Positions 57,621 to 64,000 of a stretch of DNA of 64,000 nt are shown one piece after another. The translations under genes and the position numbers were made by a program. The DNA is from Whitmania pigra (taxonomy: Eukaryota; Annelida; Clitellata; Hirudinida; Haemopidae): NCBI GenBank assembly GCA_021613335.1, contig JAJTWR010000299.1, forward strand, positions 4,313,501 through 4,377,500. The letters are read 5' to 3'. The notes beneath the pieces were generated by a model. The model was given only the letters and a program-made list of their open reading frames with translations, did no database searches and was not told where the DNA came from. Numbering within the stretch: position 1 is the stretch's first letter; each line of letters opens with the position of its first letter.

Positions 57621-57640
57621 GAATAACTGGCTGTATAAAA

Positions 57641-58740
57641 TTGGGCTTGTATAAAATACAAGTTTAGGTATGACACTTTCTAACTTATTAATAGTGTAAT
57701 TTTCTGCATTTCTTCAACTTTTCAAAACTATTTTTTTTAAACAAATATTTGCAATGCTAGCATGATAATTCATTGTTGAATTAGCTGTAATTTCATCATT
57801 TCAAGACTAATTTCTACACATGAAACTTGTGTTTACTATTCCTTCATTTTTGGTTATCAACCTTAATCAAAGTCTAAAGAGAAATTCAGTCTTTTGCTTG
57901 ACTTTAGGATAGAATGAAAAAGGTCATCTCTTAAAGTTTTAAGACCAAGGGAAAAGCTGAAACGACATCCCTGTATCTGAGAAGGCAGAGGTAGAACAAG
58001 AGAACGAGTATGAGAAGAAACGTGTAGGTATGATTTTGGATGATTCTTTTAGAAGGTGTATCCTAACGAGCTGCTAGCAGAGTTGCAAACTTGGGCAGAT
58101 GGATGGATAGCCCACCTGACAGCCCAAGTGATAGTGAAAGTGGTTCTAAATGGCATTCGTTTGAAAAAAAATGAGGAAGCATTACTGTTTCTCAAGTCTA
58201 AGTATTTAAAGAGCAGCTTTATTCCTTCAAGGTTCTCCAGGTATTGGATTTTGTTTATTAAGACGAGTTATTATGAATTTTTAATACTAGGCGTCGGTAG
58301 ACAAGTGATTAAGACTTTGGTGCGACCCCATTAGGAGTTCAAATCCCAGTCTCTCTCAAGAGCTTTTATAACTAATACTTGATGATTTTAGTCTATTAAA
58401 TGACAGATTTTATGATAACTTGGATTTATACATGGAATAGAAGTTCGCATTTTAAAAAAATTGTCTAAATTTCTTATATATGTTTTATGACATTCCCCGG
58501 CTAAAATTTGCCGGGGCTGGAATCCCCGCTTGATAATACAATGCTATTTTGCACATTCTACAAGTTCTACTCGTTAAATTTAATTGAAATTTTATAGATT
58601 ATTTGTATACAATAAAATGACGTCTTGTATGAAATTGAGTAATTTTGAATTTATAATTAACGGGGACCATTTATAAAGAGCCTTACTATAATAATCAGCT
58701 TTTGTGATTCTTGTAATAACAATTAATTACTGGGCAAGAA
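57641..58740 (+). mobile_element. hAT-like element copy B, right part
   Basis: Continues the homology to copy A from 2565 to about 3610: ATGACACTTTCTAAC, TCATTTCAAGACTAATTTCT, GCTGAAACGACATC, CTGAGAAGGCAGAG and ATAAAGAGCCTTACTATAAT. The right terminus of the element is not preserved; after 58740 the sequence changes to a different dispersed repeat. Confidence 0.7.
58283..58372 (+). repeat. tRNA(Ser/Leu)-like segment in copy B
   Basis: GGTAGACAAGTGATTAAGAC (A-box region of a class II tRNA) is followed 30 bases later by GGAGTTCAAATCCCAG, a near-perfect B box. The two are spaced as in tRNA or tRNA-derived SINE promoters. The acceptor stem does not pair well, so a functional tRNA is unlikely. 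Copy A has a version that lost the B box. Confidence 0.5.
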
Positions 58741-58774
58741 AGATATCCCAGATTAGCCCAGGGACCTCATTTCA

Positions 58775-58910
58775 TCATTTTCCAAGGGGTGGCAAACCCT
58801 TGCACAGCTTGAGGGTTGACCTCCTTTTTTTGCTTCTAGCCAAAATTCAAGGGGGGGGGGGGGAAGGTCATCTCTTGATGTTTTGCGAGGGTTTGATGAC
58901 TCCTGGTATA
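58775..58910. repeat. Dispersed GGTGGCAAACCCTTGCAC repeat
   Basis: AAGGGGTGGCAAACCCTTGC, then AGCTTGAGG, TTGCTTCTAGCCAAAATTCA and a G14 run. Related segments occur at 10530-10620, 18205-18290 and 35745-35825. In the 35.7 kb copy the ends are the inverted CAGGGACGT/ACGTCTCT, so it is probably a MITE. Confidence 0.55.
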
Positions 58911-59709
58911 AGTAAAATCCTGTAATATAAGTAATATCCTGTTATAATGAAAACAAAATCATGTTTTCTAATTTATATATCAGTTAAACTATTTTGAAAG
59001 AAGCCATTTTTATTTCTGACCAAAACGTCGCCAAAAATTTCATGTGTGATTTTAATCGCCATTGTTAAATTGCTTCGACTAAAAAAAAATTTTAAACCAA
59101 TTATCTTTATATCTAAATATCAATTGTGAATCGAACTTGCTAAAGAAAGACTGCGGGCGCACAAGTATCAGTGTGGAAACCATACTTCAGTTATGATCGT
59201 GCCAGTGACAAATCACGATGCCTGGTTGATGACATGAAAGATACTGGCAACGTTAAATCAGAAATGCGATGCATTGTTTACTTGTGGAAATAATGCAACG
59301 AATTTGAAAAAATCATCTGAAATACAAACTCAAGTTTATGCCGAACTGGAGAGTAAAGATTCTAATTTTTAGAAAGATACAAACCATTCTATAGACTTGC
59401 CAAAGCGTTAGACTCAACTAATTAAGTTAGTTTTAAAACTACAATAACTACATAACTGACAGATTGTGCCGAGACAAAAAAACGTTTATGATTCACCACA
59501 AAAAGTGAAACAAGACCGAATCACGGGGGTGGTTTACCAATCACAACATGCGAAGACTGATGCAACGATCCCTTACCTGGAGTTATACGTAAAAGCTCCG
59601 ACTTATCTACGCGATAAGGTCAGTACGACCAGTTGCCCTCCAGGGACAATCTGCAGAAGTGGGGTCTGGTGGAAGACCGAATGCCGGCTCTTTGGCGGTA
59701 CCGAGACAC

Positions 59710-59965
59710 GACACCCCGTCATAACAGCCCGGCGACAAAATAGCCCCGTCAAAACAGCCCGTCAATATAGCCCGGTGACAAAATAGCCCAAGTCAAAACT
59801 AAATTTAAATTTGAAACCAGTTATCGGTTAATGCATTCAATTTACAAAATTATTTTAAATACGTTGATGGGGCTATTTTGTCCTGGGCTATTTTGACGCG
59901 GGGCTATTTTGACGGGGCTGTTTTGTCGGGGCTATTTTGTCGCCGGGCTGTTATGACGGGTCACC
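59710..59965. mobile_element. MITE, CCCGTCA/GGGCTATTTTG family, copy 2
   Basis: Inverted ends: CACCCCGTCATAACAGCCCG at the left and CGGGCTGTTATGACGGGTCA at the right. GGGCTATTTTG-type units recur 4-5 times near each end. ACCGAGACAC is duplicated exactly (59700-59709, 59966-59975). The paralogue at 55918-55930 shows the uninterrupted target. Confidence 0.85.
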
Positions 59966-60141
59966 ACCGAGACACTGCAGCACGTGCAATTGCTGAGCAC
60001 GTATGCCCTTGCCAATGGTCGGTACACATGGCGACGTAAGCAGGTTCTTCGAGAAGTGTTTGAAGCCGCAAAAGCAGTAGCCTCCAAAGCAAACTCGTGC
60101 ACGATCGCAAATCAGCGAAAGATTTACTTCTTGCGCGAGGG

Positions 60142-60472
60142 CAGTGGCGCAACCAGCGAAAAATGCTGGGGGGGCTCAAGTTTAGAAAGGGACGAAAGCC
60201 CGACGCAGTCGAAAAATTTTTGAAACTGTTCAAATCAAAACTACCAATTATAATTAATAAAGAATTAAAGATAGAACAGATTATTATTATTATGAGTTTA
60301 ACTATCTTCTGTCTGCAGTCTTATTTTGTATCTTTAATAATTTATTAATGAGTTTGACTATCTCCTGTCTCAAAGTTTCAAATCAGTTAAATCCCCTTAC
60401 CCCCCCCCCCCACCAAAAAAAAAACTCATCGGATTTGGAAAAATTGCAGGGTCTCTCCTAGTTGCGCCACTG
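60142..60472. mobile_element. hAT-like MITE, 331 bp
   Basis: Ends CAGTGGCGCAACCAG and CTAGTTGCGCCACTG are inverted repeats. CGCGAGGG flanks both sides exactly (60134-60141, 60473-60480). The uninterrupted target is preserved in the paralogue around 55741-55765. No ORF; contains C and G runs and an AT-rich centre. Confidence 0.92.
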
Positions 60473-60588
60473 CGCGAGGGCTTCGCACATCTCTGCAAAA
60501 AGAGATGTCAAACCCTCAGGCAAGACATTCTTGCAGAGGAAAATGACTGGACCGTCGCAGCCGACCTAGGAGATATAAGGCACTAACC

Positions 60589-60780
60589 GGTGACCCGTCA
60601 AAATAGCCCAGCGACAAAATATCAAAACATCCCGTCAATGTATTTTTATAAAAAAAAAATATTTATATGAATTGAAGACATTAACCGATAACTGATTTGC
60701 AATTTGATTAAATGAAATGAGTTTTATGTTTTGATGGTGGTTTTTTGACGGGGCTATTTTGTCGCCGGGCTATTATGACG
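60589..60780. mobile_element. MITE, CCCGTCA/GGGCTATTTTG family, copy 3
   Basis: Starts GGTGACCCGTCAAAATAGCC and ends GCCGGGCTATTATGACG, inverted. GCACTAACC (60580-60588) and GCACTACCC (60781-60789) match at 8 of 9. The interior contains the complement of copy 2's CAGTTATCGGTTAATG motif (CATTAACCGATAACTG). The paralogue near 55640-55660 has no insertion. Confidence 0.8.
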
Positions 60781-61375
60781 GCACTACCCACGTATTGATA
60801 GAAAGTGGCAAGAGGCCGGATTTGGTGCTCGTGTCGCCTTTGACGGATGCCATCATTGTGGTGGAGCTGACGGTACCGTGGGAGGACAGGTTGCAATACA
60901 GCAACGCGCTCAAAGAGGATAAGTATGCAGATCAGTCGATGGACCTGGAAGCGAAAGGATACCGGACAGACCTCTTCCAGCAAGAGGCGTAATCGGCAGG
61001 TCGACTTAAGATATCCTCAACAAGATTGGATTGTCTAGCCGATAAAGAACAAAGGCTAGATGTCTGAGGTTGCAGAAGCGGCTTCATTCTGGATCTGGTA
61101 CAAGAAGAGCCAAAGGAAGTCTTAAGAGGCCGTTGCAGGAAAGCCGTCGGTTTCCGGTATGAATGATCTACCGAAATCATTGGCAGAGACACGGTATTGT
61201 TCGGAGAAAATGGACCAAACCGCGGTCGCGCAAAGGCCCGCGGTCGAGTCCCGAAAATTTTTATCTGGCTGCCGCTACAAAAAAATTATAAGGCCCAGTT
61301 TGCATATATTGAGTACACTGTACTCTGAGATTTCATGACTGTTATGGGCAACTGGGGTGGAGGCGATGGACAGTC

Positions 61376-62825
61376 TATTTCTATAATAAATATAATGACG
61401 TTATTGTTGTATTTGTAAATAAATATAATAAATGTAATGCCCTTCCTTCGAAAACGTATTCAAAGGGTCGAAAAGAATTTGAAGGCGAGGGAAACTCCTT
61501 TGTCCTCTTTTTTCTTTTATTTTGTCCTCCTTTTGGTGTCCACGTGTCTGGCAACCCTAAATATACATGCCTTCCATAAAAGCGTTCATAGGCGACAGCA
61601 CAATCATCTTAAATTGCAGATCGTCCAAAGAATCCTCAACCAGCACAATGATACAATAAAGAATTAGATTTGAAGTTGGATTTTTATACAGCTCACCTTA
61701 GTCAATGCTTATTGAAGAAAGTGCAGGAACTTCATCTGGCAGACCATTATTGTGATGATTAAAATATCCTACTGGATAAATCTTTTCTTAAGAGTATCTT
61801 GTCTTTGGTGTGTTACATTATTGACTTATTTGCGTTACATTTCAAATACTATCTCTGCTTATGCTAATGTTAGCCGGCTTGACTTACATGAATATTTAAT
61901 TCCAGGTTCAAAGAAAGGAAGAAGAAAAAGAAGAGGACAAAAAAGAAGCACAAAAAACATAAGAGGTACTGACAATTCAATTTCTGCAAGGAAAATTTGG
62001 ATATTTTTCTTATGGAACAGCTTATGGTGATGTATTAAGAGTTTAATTTAAGGCTTTATACATAGAACATTCTTTCTAGAACTTTTCAATATCTTTTTGT
62101 TTCATCAAGTTGAATGCATTCATATCCTGTTCAAAGGCACTCAAAAAATTGGAGAAATACTAATACTATAGGGTTATTGGAAAGTAACTCCCTATTTTTA
62201 AATAATAATGATTTATTTGTGGACTACAGTTAATATAAAAAAAATTAATGGGGGATGAAAGTGTATATTCAAATTTAATTTAATAATTATTATATTGGCA
62301 GTGATGACATGATCACCATCATCAACATTGCCACCACCAATAATCAACATCATCAACATCACCACCACCAATAATCAACATCATCATCATTAACGCCCAA
62401 AATATCATTATCCTTAACCTTGGTTGAGTCATAACCCAGTCATGGCCGAAAACATTTCATTTCAACAAAATAAACAATCTAAACGTAAATGAGAACACAG
62501 ATCTAATTCCAATGCAACATGGAATTATATGCAAAAAATATGAAAATATATTACAATGTATTAAAAAAATTATAAAAAATTACCCAAAAAAATTTTTTTC
62601 AATAACTTTTTGAAATTATTGTTTTATATTAATTTTTATATCCTGATTGCAGTGGTGTCAGCCATTTTTCTGTGTCACATATAGAATTGATGTTATACCA
62701 ATTGTAATATTAGACTCTACATGCGCAACATGCATATACAAAGGTAAATTTTAATAAAAGCAATGTTCATAATTAATCTTTTTAAATCTTTGAATCACTG
62801 TCAAGTCCTCTTTTGATTCCAGAGA
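61376..62825. other. Region without a supported gene
   Basis: 61906-61965 looks like a 60-nt Lys/Arg-rich exon (acceptor ATTTAATTCCAG, donor GTACTG) but has no partner exon. ACTATAGGGTTATTGGAAAG with TAACTCCC at 62166 resembles a mariner-type terminus, unpaired. A minisatellite of CACCACCAATAATCAACATC units occupies about 62310-62395. Confidence 0.3.
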
Positions 62826-62829
62826 ACTG

Positions 62830-63260
62830 ATGACTTTTTCTTGATTTCATTTGGTATTTGGAAGCATTGTCCCTCTGTATCAACCAGCAGAAAACAGACA
62901 TCATGGCCGAGCTATATTTTCCTTGATATGGCTGTTCCATCAATGAGATATGCTAATGGAAACGTTCACCATGCTCATCAGAAACATCACCCAAATTGAA
63001 TTTTGTCCTTATTCTTGGATGAAATTCCTACCATCTTTGTCATGCAGAAGTAACAGTCTGGGATGTGGTCCTTTGGTTCTCTCTAAACCATTGGTACAGA
63101 TAAAGCCAACTTGCTTTTATCTTTAAGCCATTGTGTCAAGTACAAGTTACAAGACACACAGATAATGTGTGGTTCCCATTTTCTATCTTGATCACCCAGA
63201 TTCATGCCAAAGTGGATAGGCAAATTTTATCAATGATGTAATATTTTTCCTCTATCACTT
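62830..63260 (-). pseudogene. Internally deleted ORF of an unclassified invertebrate transposon
   Basis: The minus strand first reads CVSCNLYLTQWLKDKSKLAL, then PMV-stop-REPKDHIPDCYFCMTKM (63020-63190). It then jumps to VSDEHGERFH and MEQPYQGKYSSAMM with CWLIQRDNASKY (62835-62970). I recognise the first as the N-terminal 'IPMvWREP.nH.dDCYFC' and the second as the C-terminal 'vSDEHGERFHqd...yqGkw...m..dyCW' part of one protein found repeatedly in invertebrate genomes and regarded as transposon-derived. The several hundred residues that normally separate them are missing, and stops are present. Recognition is from memory of the motif order; function unknown. Confidence 0.55.
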
Positions 63261-64000
63261 TATTGTGAATAATCCACATACATAACAAAAACTCTTTGGA
63301 TTATTGGGACACTGCCATTTATCCACCTTCATTTATTTATTAGTATTAAATCTTTGTACTTAAATTCACTGGATGAATCTTCAAATCAGAAATCAAATTA
63401 TATGCACATTATACAATTACCTATGATTTTTCACTGCAACAAATATTCAACTACAGAAATACTTATTTAGCTTTAACTTTTAACAAACTTCTCAAGCACT
63501 AATTTGCTAAGTTTACATTAACAGCTGCTGAACACAACTGTAGTTATGATGTCAGCATTTGCACTGTTACAGTTCGAACAGAACTAGGACACCCATAATT
63601 TTCTTATAACTCCCTAGATACAAGTTCATGATTTTTCATTTTTATACATAACATCATGTTATTGTAGAATTTTATATTGTAAATAAAGCATCTTGTAAAA
63701 TTTTAAAGATAAATTAATATAAATTTAATGTAAATTTTATAGGATGCTCGTATATAATAAAGTGTTGTTATGTATAAAATTGAGTAATATTGAACTTGTA
63801 TTTAGCAAGCTAGGAGGAAATTATCGGGTTACCTTATGGTTTCCATCCTGACTATATCAAAGCTTCGGTAATAAGCAATAAAGCCATAAATACTTTATAA
63901 GGTTTTAAAATTTGTTAACTTTACTTAGTTAATTTGTATTTTATTTAATGTATTGTAGTCTATACCAAGTAAGAAAAAGTGTTTCGATTTAGAAGAGAAA
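63261..64000. other. AT-rich end of window with a fragment of the hAT-like repeat
   Basis: 63770-63810 (GTATAAAATTGAGTAATATT, then GAACTTGTA) matches the late part of hAT-like copies A (3495-3525) and B (58625-58655), so a third, eroded copy probably lies here. Nothing else is recognisable. Confidence 0.4.

Larger units (their letters stand above)
54692..57640 (-). mobile_element. R2/NeSL-like retrotransposon inserted in hAT-like copy B
   Basis: A minus-strand non-LTR element with a 3' UTR (54692-55309), zinc knuckle and restriction-like endonuclease (55310-56008), RT thumb (56021-56910) and RT catalytic blocks (57388-57620), itself split by an LTR at 56922-57387. It is truncated at the 5' side within RT, as expected for this class. 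Copy A of the host repeat supplies the uninterrupted sequence. Target duplication not resolved. Confidence 0.75.
59500..61375 (+). mobile_element. R2/NeSL-like retrotransposon copy, split by three MITEs
   Basis: A + strand paralogue of 56120-55020 (minus). In order: thumb end (RITGVVYQSQHAK), the knuckle start ECRLFGGTETRH, MITE 59710-59965, TYALANGRYTWRRKQVLREV, KANSCTIANQRKIYFLREG, MITE 60142-60472, FAHLCKKRCQTLRQDILAEE, MITE 60589-60780, VLIESGKRPDLVLVSPLTDA and IVVELTVPWEDRLQYSNALK, then a decayed C-terminus and part of the 3' UTR. The first knuckle pair is damaged (C-R-L-F) and the last zinc ligand is changed by a micro-inversion at 59987-59997. The endonuclease core residues survive but the frame is broken throughout. 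Confidence 0.8.

Noticed and set aside
58283..58372. A functional tRNA-Ser or tRNA-Leu gene
   Set aside because: Good internal promoter boxes but no proper acceptor stem, and it is part of a duplicated mobile element.

Overview
This window looks like nuclear DNA from an AT-rich invertebrate animal (roughly two-thirds A+T by eye). It has long gene-poor stretches, GT/AG introns, tRNA-derived SINEs, microsatellites and many decayed transposable elements. The ephrin gene places it in Metazoa. Nothing in the window fixes the phylum; a tunicate or cnidarian would fit, but that is a guess. There is no prokaryotic gene organisation, CRISPR array or operon.

Only one host gene can be supported: an ephrin-type Eph ligand on the + strand at 31330-34494. 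Six exons are visible, with all four conserved cysteines, GT/AG junctions whose phases agree, a low-complexity Gln/His-rich stalk and a short hydrophobic C-terminus that suggests a GPI anchor. The exon(s) for the signal peptide and the start of the receptor-binding domain were not found. A long GAT/GACGAT microsatellite lies just upstream of the first visible exon.

The rest is transposon-derived. 1-14 kb: a GTF2IRD2/ZBED-like hAT C-terminus, a small MITE with 9-10 bp target duplications, a 1.66 kb hAT-like element with a near-exact 8-bp duplication, an R2/NeSL-like reverse-transcriptase fragment, a second hAT relic and a LINE reverse transcriptase beside a ~350 bp ATT microsatellite. 15-30 kb: Tigger relics, a palindrome-ended element, a 2.8 kb long-inverted-repeat element containing a LINE and a SINE, a hAT relic with a perfect 170-bp duplication, and a 1.1 kb hAT with an exact 8-bp duplication. 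35-51 kb: two LTRs (one here, its partner at 57 kb), a hAT inside a hAT, a Tigger with a MULE nested in it, the second palindrome-ended copy and another hAT with an exact 8-bp duplication. 51-61 kb: several copies of an R2/NeSL-like, restriction-endonuclease-type retrotransposon. One of them sits inside a hAT-like repeat and is itself split by a solo LTR; another is split by three MITEs.

The strongest observations are structural. Nested insertions can be checked against empty paralogous sites inside the same window. A small 'GGGCTATTTTG'-ended MITE family recurs three times. Two elements in opposite orientation end in the palindrome GTTCCACNNGTGGAAC. An 11-bp micro-inversion in one retrotransposon copy destroys a zinc-knuckle cysteine. 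Almost all transposon ORFs are frameshifted or stopped, so no intact autonomous element is claimed.
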